16,975 nucleotides of DNA, taken from NCBI GenBank assembly GCA_017617145.1, contig JAFZWX010000199.1:1-16975 (forward strand), read 5' to 3'. Each line of letters starts with the position of its first letter. Within the stretch, counting starts at the first letter, position 1. Positions 1 to 6,125 of this stretch are shown here, one piece after another. Made by a program: the position numbers and the translations under genes. This stretch comes from Treponema sp. (GTDB taxonomy: Bacteria; Spirochaetota; Spirochaetia; Treponematales; Treponemataceae). The notes under the pieces were generated by a model. That model ran no database searches, was not told the origin of the DNA, and saw nothing but the letters and a program-made list of their open reading frames with translations.

Positions 1-75
1 GGCAGCAACTAAAACTGCATTTCTTCTTTTTTGTCTTGTAAGATTTTTAAGCGAAAAATTAATTGAGCTTTTCAT
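1..75 (-). CDS. Second ABC exporter permease, N-terminal fragment
   Basis: The reading frame opens at the ATG at 75 and runs off the left edge, so only 25 residues are seen. It begins MKSSINFSLKNLTRQKRRN, the basic cytoplasmic N-terminus followed by hydrophobic residues that is typical of the first membrane segment in MacB/LolC/FtsX-type permeases. Its start overlaps the stop of the upstream permease by one base (TAATG), and a GGAGG lies seven bases before the ATG, inside the end of that gene. A second permease after an ATPase-permease pair suggests a heterodimeric exporter of the LolCDE kind. The family call rests on context plus a short N-terminus; the substrate is unknown. Confidence 0.75.
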   Translation of the reverse strand, partial: MKSSINFSLKNLTRQKRRNAVLVAA

Positions 76-1613
76 TAGTCGCCTCCGTGATTCAATGCTT
101 TAAGCGGTGTAATTTTAAGTGCCGATTTTACAGGGCTAAGATTGCTTATTAAACTTCCGCCAATTGCAATTATTATTGTAATAATTATGATTGCAGGGGT
201 CGGACTGAATCTGAGTAAGCCGCCGCCCAAAATCATTTTTGCAATGCTGTTTGTAATTGTGATGTTCAGTGAATTGAAGATTGCCATAATAATGCCGGCA
301 ACAATTACTCCCGCAATTGAAGAAATTGAAGTGAGAATAAGTGTTTCGCTCATAAACAGGCGGCGTACAAATTTCTTTTCGGCACCAATTGCGCGCATTG
401 TTCCAATTTCACCGGTTCGTTCTATTACAGAAACAATCATTGTGTTCATAATGATAATGAATACTACAATTGCAAGAATTATAATGAGGATATTGAATAC
501 AAGACCTATTCCTTCTACAGACTGTGAGTAGGAATATGCAGCCGCACGCCAGTCCATTGCATAAACATCAAGACCTGCTTCCTTAAACTTTTGATTAAGA
601 ACGGCTATGATTGCATTTGTCTGAAGCGGATTATTTACCTTCATAAGAATGTAGTTCCAGGCTCCATCATCTGTTTTGTTAAGTTCATCTCGAAGAGTTG
701 TGTCTCCAAGAATAGAATCAAAGTCATCAATGCCGCTGCCAAGGAAAGAATCTGCATCGTCAAACTCAAACAAATCATCATCGAACGAACTGAACAAATC
801 ATCCTCGTCCATTGTGTTGAGTGAAAGGTCTACAGAATCCGGAAGCTCCTGACTGAATGAAGAAGCATAAGTAAGGTCGGCAAAACTTCTTGCAAAAGCC
901 GGATTACAATAAACAATCTGGAACATTGCAGAATTTTCGTTAGGAGGATTAAAGATTCCCACAACCTTTGCTTCACGAAGAACAGTATTTGCAGTTGCAC
1001 CAGCACACAAAACTGTGTCGCCTACATGAAGTTCGCGGCTGTATAAAGATTCATAGGCTTTTTTTACACGGGTATCAATCATAATTTCATTTGTATCGGG
1101 AGCAGGATAAGTTCCTTCTACAAAGTTTACACTTGGAAAAGTATTCCAGTAGGTGTTATTTTCTCCCGCAAAAAGCATTGAAATTGGCAGGTCATCAAAA
1201 CCAAGATCGTCGCGGTCTGTAAGGTCAGACAAATCCATTTCTACACCGTATGCTACAAGAATCTGTGCAGAAATTAATTTTGTGTGACTTTTAATTCCGT
1301 CTGTTTCATTTACAATCTCCATAACCTTGTCCAAGTCTGGAATTGCAGGAAGCAGCGGAACATCTGTTGTAATGTTTGTTGAATTTACACCAAAGATATC
1401 GTTTATTACTCCCTTGTCGGGATTTTTTCCAATAGCAATATCACCGGTGTAATTTGCACGAAAATCCTTTTCAAGTCCGCGGTTTACAGACTCCAAAAAG
1501 GAGTTACCCAATATTACGATTGCTACACCAAAAATAAGAAAGCACGCAATGATTACAGTTTTTGACTTGTGCTCCTTAAGGTTTCGCAATGCAAGTTTAA
1601 TAATCTCTCTCAT
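75..1613 (-). CDS. ABC exporter permease, MacB/LolC (FtsX-like) family
   Basis: A 512-residue inner-membrane permease. Membrane segment 1 is at about 17-39, followed by a large periplasmic domain (about 40-365), then three segments at about 369-395, 423-449 and 471-494. This is the one-plus-three layout of MacB/LolC/FtsX proteins. The cytoplasmic coupling segment is visible at about 398-422 (ERTGEIGTMRAIGA), and the C-terminus has the family's Pro/Ala/Leu-rich signature (SPVKSALKITPLKAL, 493-507). Such proteins transmit mechanical force from ATP hydrolysis to extract or export lipoproteins, peptides or drugs. The gene overlaps both neighbours by one base (TAATG), which indicates translational coupling. 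An unusual stretch of Asp, Phe and Ser lies at about 260-305 in the periplasmic domain. The substrate cannot be told; lipoprotein release is one possibility in a diderm spirochaete. Confidence 0.9.
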   Translation of the reverse strand: MREIIKLALRNLKEHKSKTVIIACFLIFGVAIVILGNSFLESVNRGLEKDFRANYTGDIAIGKNPDKGVINDIFGVNSTNITTDVPLLPAIPDLDKVMEIVNETDGIKSHTKLISAQILVAYGVEMDLSDLTDRDDLGFDDLPISMLFAGENNTYWNTFPSVNFVEGTYPAPDTNEIMIDTRVKKAYESLYSRELHVGDTVLCAGATANTVLREAKVVGIFNPPNENSAMFQIVYCNPAFARSFADLTYASSFSQELPDSVDLSLNTMDEDDLFSSFDDDLFEFDDADSFLGSGIDDFDSILGDTTLRDELNKTDDGAWNYILMKVNNPLQTNAIIAVLNQKFKEAGLDVYAMDWRAAAYSYSQSVEGIGLVFNILIIILAIVVFIIIMNTMIVSVIERTGEIGTMRAIGAEKKFVRRLFMSETLILTSISSIAGVIVAGIIMAIFNSLNITITNSIAKMILGGGLLRFSPTPAIIIITIIIAIGGSLISNLSPVKSALKITPLKALNHGGD

Positions 1614-2461
1614 TAGTTAGACTCCACATTGTAAACATCAGAGCCTGCTTTGTGCTCGTCGTTTTTAATATTACCGTCAAAAATATGTACTACGTGATCG
1701 CACATCTGAACAATTCGTGAATCGTGAGTAGAGAAAATGAAGGTTGTCAAAAGTTCCGGGTCGCGGTTCAAGTCTTTCATAAGAGAAAGAATTTGTGCAG
1801 AGTTTACAGAGTCAAGGTTTGCAGTTGGCTCGTCGGCAAGAATTACAGGTGCTTTTGTTACAAGGGCACGTGCAATTGCAACACGCTGGCGCTGACCACC
1901 ACTGAGCTCGCTAGGCTTATGTTTTTCCCAGTCTGTAAGACCTGTCTTTTCCATAAGATAGTGAATCCATTCTTCCTTTTCTTTTTTGCTGAAGGAATCT
2001 ACAGGACAGGCAAGGTCTTTGTTTTTTGATTCAAGAAGCAGCGGGAATTCGATATTTTCATAAACGTTCAAAACAGGAATAAGGTTGAAGGTCTGAAAAA
2101 TAAATCCAAGATGTGAACGGCGAAGTGCTGTAATGCGCTTGTCCAATTTTGTTGGAACCGTTGTTTTGATTTTTTTGTTTTTCTTTTCGTTGTAGTTGTT
2201 TAAGCGTCCGGCATCAAGCTCTGTGTTTTCAAGATTAAAGCCGTCGTAAACATCAATTCCGTCTATGATAATTTTGCCGGAAGTAGGAAGGTCAATAAGT
2301 CCAACCATATTAAGGATTGTAGACTTACCGGAACCAGAAGGCCCCGAAATTGCGGCAAACTCGCCTTTTTCAATACTGAAAGATACCCCTTTTACAGCTT
2401 CTACGCGCTGCTTACCAAGTGGGTATGTCTTGTGAACATTGTCTAAAGTGATTACAGACAT
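1613..2461 (-). CDS. ABC exporter ATP-binding protein, LolD/MacB type
   Basis: A 282-residue cytoplasmic ATPase that powers the two permeases encoded downstream. Walker A is at 40-48 (GPSGSGKST), the Q-loop Gln is 123 in a [10 protein letters not shown] context, the signature LSGGQ is at 186-190, Walker B is VILADEP (206-212) with catalytic Glu211, and the switch His is 246. The FNLIP segment after the Q-loop and ADEPTANLD are typical of the LolD/MacB/FtsE group. It is longer than the usual 220-235 residues: a Lys/Asn-rich insert at about 76-108 precedes the Q-loop, and another at about 145-163 precedes the helical domain. AGGAGA lies 11 bases before the ATG, supporting this start. It is the first gene of its operon, 165 bases after the end of the amino-acid operon and behind its own promoter. 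Confidence 0.93.
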   Translation of the reverse strand: MSVITLDNVHKTYPLGKQRVEAVKGVSFSIEKGEFAAISGPSGSGKSTILNMVGLIDLPTSGKIIIDGIDVYDGFNLENTELDAGRLNNYNEKKNKKIKTTVPTKLDKRITALRRSHLGFIFQTFNLIPVLNVYENIEFPLLLESKNKDLACPVDSFSKKEKEEWIHYLMEKTGLTDWEKHKPSELSGGQRQRVAIARALVTKAPVILADEPTANLDSVNSAQILSLMKDLNRDPELLTTFIFSTHDSRIVQMCDHVVHIFDGNIKNDEHKAGSDVYNVESN

Positions 2462-2485
2462 TGCGGTACTATCTCCTGTGTTTAA

Positions 2486-2511
2486 GTATTATTGTACTAA
2501 TACGATAATAC
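2486..2511. promoter_or_regulatory. Operator-like palindrome over the -10 box
   Basis: A 26-base imperfect palindrome with GTATTAT and ATAATAC ends; 11 of 13 base pairs match across the centre. It covers the -10 hexamer and the predicted start of the export operon, the classic position for a repressor of the TetR, GntR or MarR type. No such regulator is encoded in the window, so its identity is unknown. Confidence 0.6.
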
Positions 2512-2533
2512 AGTTATATAATATAATTGTCAA
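2505..2533 (-). promoter_or_regulatory. Promoter of the ABC export operon
   Basis: On the minus strand a perfect -35 TTGACA (2533-2528) is followed by exactly 17 bases and a -10 TATTAT (2510-2505). This predicts a start near 2498 and a leader of about 37 bases carrying the AGGAGA ribosome site. It is the best sigma-70-type promoter in the window. Confidence 0.85.
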
Positions 2534-2548
2534 TATAATTATATAACT
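2512..2548. repeat. AT-rich dyad over the -35 box
   Basis: A 37-base dyad with 11-base perfect outer arms (AGTTATATAAT at 2512-2522 and its complement at 2538-2548) and a matching ATTG/CAAT core. In total 15 of 18 pairs match. It spans the -35 box and the spacer. It abuts the palindrome at 2486-2511 and could be a second protein site. Because it is almost purely A/T, chance symmetry is possible. Confidence 0.4.
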
Positions 2549-2581
2549 TTAAAGATAATGAATTGGTTACAAAAAGGGAAG

Positions 2582-2621
2582 AAAAAATTGTATAGGGCCC
2601 TTCGAGAGCCTCAAGAACCCC
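2582..2621 (-). terminator. Rho-independent terminator of the amino-acid ABC operon
   Basis: On the minus strand, just after the stop of the ATPase gene, the RNA can form a stem of about 12 pairs from GGGGTTCTTGAG and CTCGAAGGGCCCT, with a GCT loop, one bulged G and two G-U pairs. A run of six T follows six bases later (2587-2582). The position and the polyT tract fit a terminator that insulates this operon from the export operon. Confidence 0.6.
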
Positions 2622-2626
2622 ATAGA

Positions 2627-3364
2627 TTACAGTACTGACTTCAAAAACTGTTGAAGACGTTCGCACTTTGGATGCTGGAAGATTTCTTCAGGGGTGCCCT
2701 CTTCTTCTATGTAGCCGCCGTCCATAAACATAACGCGGTCTGCAACCTCGCGGGCAAATCCCATTTCGTGGGTTACAACAACCATTGTCATTCCTTCGTG
2801 AGCCAAGTCCTTCATAACTTCAAGAACTTCGCCTACCATTTCGGGGTCAAGGGCACTGGTTGGTTCATCAAAAAGCATTACATCGGGGTGCATGGCAAGA
2901 GAACGAACAATTGCAATGCGCTGCTTCTGACCGCCGCTCAAGGTTGAAGGATAAACTTCTGCTTTTTCGGGCAGTCCTATTCGTTCAAGCAGGGCGCGAG
3001 CCTCTGACTCGGCTTCTTCTTTTGTTTTAAGTCCAAGCTGAACCGGAGCAAGCGTAATATTTTCCATTACAGTAAGATGCGGGAACAAATTAAAATGCTG
3101 GAACACCATTCCCATTTTCTGGCGGCAGGCATCAAGGTTTGTGGCAGGGTCTGTCATGTCGTTGTCTTCAAAAATGATTGTACCACTGTCCGGGGTTTCC
3201 AGTCTGTTCAGGCAACGAAGAAAGGTTGATTTTCCAGAGCCCGAAGGACCAATTACTACAATTTTTTCACCCTTTTTAATTGTGGTAGACAAATCCTTAA
3301 TTACATGAAGATCGCCAAAGCTTATTTTGAGATTTTTTACTTCTATTAAAACATTATCTGTCAC
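2627..3364 (-). CDS. Polar amino-acid ABC transporter ATPase (GlnQ/HisP type)
   Basis: A 245-residue cytoplasmic ATPase that energises uptake of a polar amino acid. Walker [10 protein letters not shown] is at 39-47, Q-loop Gln89 sits in the subfamily-typical [17 protein letters not shown] is at 142-146, Walker B VMLFDEP is at 162-168 with Glu167, and the switch His is 199 (VVTHEMGFA). The C-terminus has the family's ERLQQFL motif. The GTG at 3364 is chosen as start: it gives the usual length and has AAGGA nine bases upstream. A TTG 30 bases further up would add ten residues that the family lacks. The start overlaps the end of the permease gene by 11 bases, so the two are probably translated together. 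Confidence 0.95.
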   Translation of the reverse strand: MTDNVLIEVKNLKISFGDLHVIKDLSTTIKKGEKIVVIGPSGSGKSTFLRCLNRLETPDSGTIIFEDNDMTDPATNLDACRQKMGMVFQHFNLFPHLTVMENITLAPVQLGLKTKEEAESEARALLERIGLPEKAEVYPSTLSGGQKQRIAIVRSLAMHPDVMLFDEPTSALDPEMVGEVLEVMKDLAHEGMTMVVVTHEMGFAREVADRVMFMDGGYIEEEGTPEEIFQHPKCERLQQFLKSVL

Positions 3365-4040
3365 TGCGGGCCATCCTTTTTTCGAGTTTACCAAAAAGCT
3401 TTGTAAGACCTACGGTAAGAATAAGATAAATTACGGCACAAGTAAGAAGAGGGATCCACGCATTGTATGTTGCGTTACGAATCATGTCTCCTGCCTTTGT
3501 CATATCACGGACGGCAATAAAGCTTGCAACAGAAGTTTCTTTTATAAGAACAATGAATTCGCTTGTATAGGTTGGAAGACACGCCTTTGCAGCCTGAGGG
3601 AATACAATCTTAAAAAGTGTCTGCCATTTGCTAAGGCCAAGGGAACGTCCTGCTTCTGTCTGTCCTTTATCTACTCCCTGAATTCCTGCACGGAAAATTT
3701 CTGTACAATAGGCCCCCGAGTTTAGTCCATAAGAAATAATGGCTACTAAAAGACGCGGCAGATGAAGAGGAGCAAATACTACAAAATAGAAAATCATGAG
3801 CTGAGTAGCAAGCGGGATTCCGCGCAGAATTGTTGTATACGCATTTGCAATTCCACGCAGAATTTTGCTGTCTGAGATTTTCATAAGGGCAAGAATGCAG
3901 CCGATAACAGTTCCAATTAAAATGGCACAAATTGCAATAAGGATGGTAATTCCCAAGCCTTCGAGGATAAGCAGATAACTGTCACCGGCAATCATCGTGT
4001 CGTAGATGGATTGTCCCAGATTGGTAAAAAATGAAGTCAT
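3354..4040 (-). CDS. Polar amino-acid ABC transporter permease (HisM/GlnP type)
   Basis: A 228-residue inner-membrane permease. The RGIPLATQL motif (73-81), the EAA loop that docks on the ATPase (about 122-150, [18 protein letters not shown], ending FPQA) and about five hydrophobic segments match the HisM/GlnP/ArtQ family in length and order. A single permease gene implies a homodimer. It sits between the binding protein and the ATPase in one operon. Its 3' end overlaps the ATPase gene. Its 5' end lies 81 bases after the binding-protein stop, with a structured repeat in between. The ribosome site is weak (AGG about ten bases before the ATG), so its expression may be lower than that of the binding protein. 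Confidence 0.95.
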   Translation of the reverse strand: MTSFFTNLGQSIYDTMIAGDSYLLILEGLGITILIAICAILIGTVIGCILALMKISDSKILRGIANAYTTILRGIPLATQLMIFYFVVFAPLHLPRLLVAIISYGLNSGAYCTEIFRAGIQGVDKGQTEAGRSLGLSKWQTLFKIVFPQAAKACLPTYTSEFIVLIKETSVASFIAVRDMTKAGDMIRNATYNAWIPLLTCAVIYLILTVGLTKLFGKLEKRMARSDR

Positions 4041-4061
4041 TAAGAAACCTGTTACAAATGA

Positions 4062-4117
4062 GATTCCCGGGTCAAGCCCGGGAATGACATGTCATTGTCG
4101 GGCTTGACCCGACAATC
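4062..4117. repeat. REPIN-like double hairpin
   Basis: A 56-base inverted repeat (24 of 28 arm positions match) centred on GACATGTC. Each arm is itself a hairpin: TTCCCGGG-TCAAG-CCCGGGAA on the left and TTGTCGGG-CTTGA-CCCGACAA on the right. All four mismatches between arms fall in the local stems, and both partners of each stem pair have changed, so each small hairpin remains perfectly paired. Two inverted REP units of this kind form a REPIN, usually spread by a RAYT transposase located elsewhere. Lying between the binding protein and the permease, it may stabilise the upstream mRNA or attenuate transcription. No long T run follows it on either strand. Confidence 0.7.
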
Positions 4118-4121
4118 TTAT

Positions 4122-4895
4122 TTATTTTCTAACGATAATAACCTGTTCAGAGGCAAAGTATGGAACAGAAAAATCTACGTTCTTTTTGCGTTCTTCTGTT
4201 ACAGACATACCGGCAGCAATAAAATCAATTGTTCCAGCCTGAAGAGCAGGAATAAGGCTGTCGAATGCCATATCAAGAACTTCAAGCTTCATTCCGGCAG
4301 TCTTGGCAATCTTTTCGCCCATTGTAATATCAAAACCTACGATTTTCTTTCCTTCTACATATTCAAATGGAGGGAAAGCAGCATTTGTACCAAGTACTAC
4401 AGTTTCACCGCTTGTTGTTTCACTTGCAGGAATCTGGATATTTCCATCGGCAGGCATGAAGGCATTTACAAGCTTTTCATAGTCACCGTTCTTCTTCATT
4501 GCATTGATTGTTTCGTCAATTTTTGTAAGAAGTGCTGTATTGCCTTTCTTAACTGCAATAGCATATTCTTCTTTGTTTTCTGCAAAATATGAATCGCGGA
4601 TAATTTTAAGTGAAGGATTTTTCTTTACAATTTCCTGAGCAGGAAGTTCGTCAAGAATTACACAGTCAATTGCACCGTTCTTGAGGTCAAGTGCAGCATC
4701 AATTCCGCTCTTGAAAGAAACAAGGTTTGCGTTTTCTACTTCTTCCTGAACAAAAAGTTCACCTGTAGTTCCAGTCTGAACACCGATTTTCTTACCGGCA
4801 AGGTCTGAAACTCCCTTAATATCTACTGATGATTTTTTACAGCCTGTAATTGCAACAAGTGCAAGAGCTGCAGCTAATAATACGATTTTTTTCAT
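4122..4895 (-). CDS. Amino-acid-binding lipoprotein, circularly permuted family 3 SBP
   Basis: A 257-residue substrate-binding protein of the GlnH/HisJ class. It has a signal peptide and lipobox (AITGC, Cys19), so it is membrane-anchored in the periplasm. The mature part is in reversed order. Residues 26-148 match the normally second part (DLAGKKIGVQTGTTGE, DELPA, ending NGDYEKLVNAFMP). Residues 167-257 match the normally first part (LGTNAAFPPFEYV, GFDI, DMAFDSLIPALQAGTID, VTEERKKNVDFSVPY, ending QVIIVRK). A polar linker at about 149-166 joins the old C- and N-termini. The likely ligand residues Arg236 (carboxylate) and Asp82 (amino group) are kept. AGGAG lies nine bases before the ATG, and the gene heads the uptake operon. 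Function as an amino-acid receptor is well supported; the specific ligand is not. Confidence 0.93.
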   Translation of the reverse strand: MKKIVLLAAALALVAITGCKKSSVDIKGVSDLAGKKIGVQTGTTGELFVQEEVENANLVSFKSGIDAALDLKNGAIDCVILDELPAQEIVKKNPSLKIIRDSYFAENKEEYAIAVKKGNTALLTKIDETINAMKKNGDYEKLVNAFMPADGNIQIPASETTSGETVVLGTNAAFPPFEYVEGKKIVGFDITMGEKIAKTAGMKLEVLDMAFDSLIPALQAGTIDFIAAGMSVTEERKKNVDFSVPYFASEQVIIVRK

Positions 4896-4929
4896 AATTC
4901 TAACTCCTGAAGTTATATAGTAGATTTAA

Positions 4930-4958
4930 AAAATAACACTTTATGGTGATGTTTTCAA
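4930..4958 (-). promoter_or_regulatory. Candidate promoter of the amino-acid ABC operon
   Basis: TTGAAA (4958-4953), 17 bases, then TATTTT (4935-4930) on the minus strand, predicting a leader of about 28 bases before the ATG at 4895. The -10 match is modest. No riboswitch-like leader fits in this distance. Confidence 0.45.
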
Positions 4959-4988
4959 GATAGCGAATGGTTAGTTGACGTATTGAAA

Positions 4989-5165
4989 TTATGATACGAG
5001 TTCGATGCTTTTCTGAAGCTCAAGTACTTTTTCCAGTGGAAGACCTATACATCGAGAAACTTTCTCTGGAGAATCACCTTCTTTTAGCAACGCTATGGCA
5101 TCTTCTTGTTTGCCTTCAGCCTTACCTTCGCGGAACTTACGAGCTTTTTCTCTTTCTAAATCCAT
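4989..5165 (-). CDS. Putative intragenic small Rpn protein (RpnS-like antitoxin)
   Basis: An in-frame ATG at codon 220 of the rpn gene (5165) is preceded by TGGAGGAAG, with GGAGG nine bases before the ATG. This is as good as any ribosome site in the window. It would yield a 58-residue protein consisting only of the charged linker and the HTH-like unit (MDLEREKARKFREG..., ending KSIELVS), without the nuclease domain. Published work on E. coli Rpn genes describes exactly this arrangement, where the internally translated short protein inhibits the long toxin. Here the claim rests on sequence position and ribosome-site quality only. Confidence 0.6.
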   Translation of the reverse strand: MDLEREKARKFREGKAEGKQEDAIALLKEGDSPEKVSRCIGLPLEKVLELQKSIELVS

Positions 5166-5822
5166 AAACTGCTTCCTCCACTGAGAGTTGTGTTTGGCTT
5201 CTTCAACCAGTCTGGAAATCTTTTCGGTAAAACTGTTAGATCCCTTTTCTTCGGGTGACATAACTAGTTTTAAGAAAGCCTTCTGCTTATCATCTAGTAT
5301 TGTATCATAGTTTTTGGCAATAAAAAAGTATTTGTAAGCTCGGTCGTTTAGCTTAATATCAGGATTTTCCATACATAGATTCTCAAAAGTGTACTTTGCA
5401 AGACCTTTTCCAAAAATATCAGGAACACAGATAAAGATTACATAACTATCCTTTAAATCCTTGTAATCATCTCCTTGATTAAGCTCTTGAACATCAAGAA
5501 TTCCCTGATAATACCTTGCCCGCTCGGGTAATTCTTCCGTGTCGGTAGCCTGCATTTCAAGATTATAAGCCTGTGATGAACCTACGGCATAGACATCAAG
5601 TCTTACACCTTTCTTTCCGTAATCAACTTCAATTGATTCTTCTGTATGCATTGTAATGTGATCAATCTTAATCTGTAAAAGAATTTCTAACAGTTCCTTA
5701 CAGACGTCAGGGTTGTTGTGCATAACCTTGTAGAAAATAAAGTTGTTGGCAATTGTTGCGTTCTTCCATTTTTCCTCGAGTGTAATATTTGCATCATCTC
5801 TGTTTCTATTTGGCTGATTCAT
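4989..5822 (-). CDS. Rpn-family PD-(D/E)XK nuclease (putative transposase), long form
   Basis: A 277-residue member of the Rpn/PDDEXK_2 family, often annotated as a putative transposase. The N-terminal nuclease domain shows Asp76 (VRLDVYAV) and Glu89-x-Gln91 (YNLEMQAT), the D...ExQ catalytic pattern, followed by the family's RARYYQGILDVQEL (101-114) and SYVIFICVPDIFG (126-138). After a helical charged linker, the C-terminus (about 240-274) has a small HTH-like unit (SPEKVSRCIGLPLEKV). The ATG at 5822 is chosen because GGAGG lies seven bases upstream. An in-frame ATG at 5864 has a poor site and lies in a hairpin loop. Rpn proteins promote RecA-independent recombination in E. coli, and members have been described as phage-defence toxins. 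A strong internal start lies at codon 220. Confidence 0.9.
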   Translation of the reverse strand: MNQPNRNRDDANITLEEKWKNATIANNFIFYKVMHNNPDVCKELLEILLQIKIDHITMHTEESIEVDYGKKGVRLDVYAVGSSQAYNLEMQATDTEELPERARYYQGILDVQELNQGDDYKDLKDSYVIFICVPDIFGKGLAKYTFENLCMENPDIKLNDRAYKYFFIAKNYDTILDDKQKAFLKLVMSPEEKGSNSFTEKISRLVEEAKHNSQWRKQFMDLEREKARKFREGKAEGKQEDAIALLKEGDSPEKVSRCIGLPLEKVLELQKSIELVS

Positions 5823-5838
5823 AGTCAGTCCTCCATTA

Positions 5839-5897
5839 TTTTTGTATGGAGCCTCACAGAGCATACTACCCTACACACGAGGCTCCTTATACAAAAA
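5839..5897 (-). repeat. Long hairpin in the rpn leader
   Basis: Arms TTTTTGTAT-GGAGCCTC (5839-5855) and GAGGCTCC-TT-ATACAAAAA (5879-5897) pair over 17 positions with a two-base bulge around a 23-base loop (5856-5878). The hairpin ends five bases before the GGAGG of rpn (5834-5830). It has no T run after the stem on the minus strand, so a leader structure or the scar of a small mobile repeat is more likely than a terminator. Confidence 0.6.
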
Positions 5898-5957
5898 ATT
5901 GGAAAAAACTGGCAGTTTTGTCAGTGTTCAACTAATGTACATTTTGATGTGTTTTTA

Positions 5958-5985
5958 CATATATAATATTGCAATTTTTTTTCAA
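5958..5985 (-). promoter_or_regulatory. Weak candidate rpn promoter
   Basis: TTGAAA (5985-5980) with 16 bases to TATATG (5963-5958) on the minus strand. It would give a leader of about 130 bases containing the hairpin at 5839-5897. The area is very AT-rich, so this match could be chance. The rest of 5898-6105 holds no recognisable gene or terminator. Confidence 0.25.
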
Positions 5986-6060
5986 AATAGGAAGTTTTTG
6001 AGGAAAAATTTACAAAAAAAACAATTACAATAATTTTTGCCACTTCATAACATATGTAAC

Positions 6061-6125
6061 TTAGTTTGTTAGGAAAAATTCAAACATGTTTTAAATATCT
6101 TTATATTATTCTGCTAACAAACTAA
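6061..6125. repeat. 12-base inverted repeat across the stop of the large lipoprotein gene
   Basis: TTAGTTTGTTAG (6061-6072) is a perfect complement of CTAACAAACTAA (6114-6125), which includes the last sense codons of the lipoprotein gene; the spacer is 41 bases. No T run follows, so it is not a standard terminator. It may protect the 3' end of the mRNA or be coincidental in AT-rich DNA. Confidence 0.35.

Noticed and set aside
142..531. Plus-strand open frame of 129 codons opposite the exporter permease
   Set aside because: It is the antisense of membrane segments, rich in Ile and Met from the complementary codons, with no ribosome site or family match.
3364..3394. TTG at 3394 as the start of the amino-acid ATPase gene
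   Set aside because: It adds ten residues that the family does not have. The GTG at 3364 gives the standard N-terminus and has AAGGA at a usable distance.
4122..4895. Reading the reversed domain order as two fused gene fragments or a frameshift
   Set aside because: The frame is continuous, both lobes are complete, the linker is a plausible join of old termini, and signal peptide, ribosome site and operon position are normal. A true permutation is the simpler reading.
4896..4988. Riboswitch in front of the amino-acid operon
   Set aside because: Only about 28 bases separate the predicted transcription start from the ATG and no stable stem is seen there.
5823..5864. In-frame ATG at 5864 as the start of the rpn gene
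   Set aside because: It lies in the loop of a stable hairpin with a poor ribosome site, while the ATG at 5822 has GGAGG at seven bases and gives the usual N-terminus.
4989..5897. Insertion sequence carrying the rpn gene as its transposase
   Set aside because: No terminal inverted repeats or target duplications flank the gene. The only inverted repeat is a local hairpin in the leader, and Rpn proteins are nucleases rather than proven transposases of IS elements.
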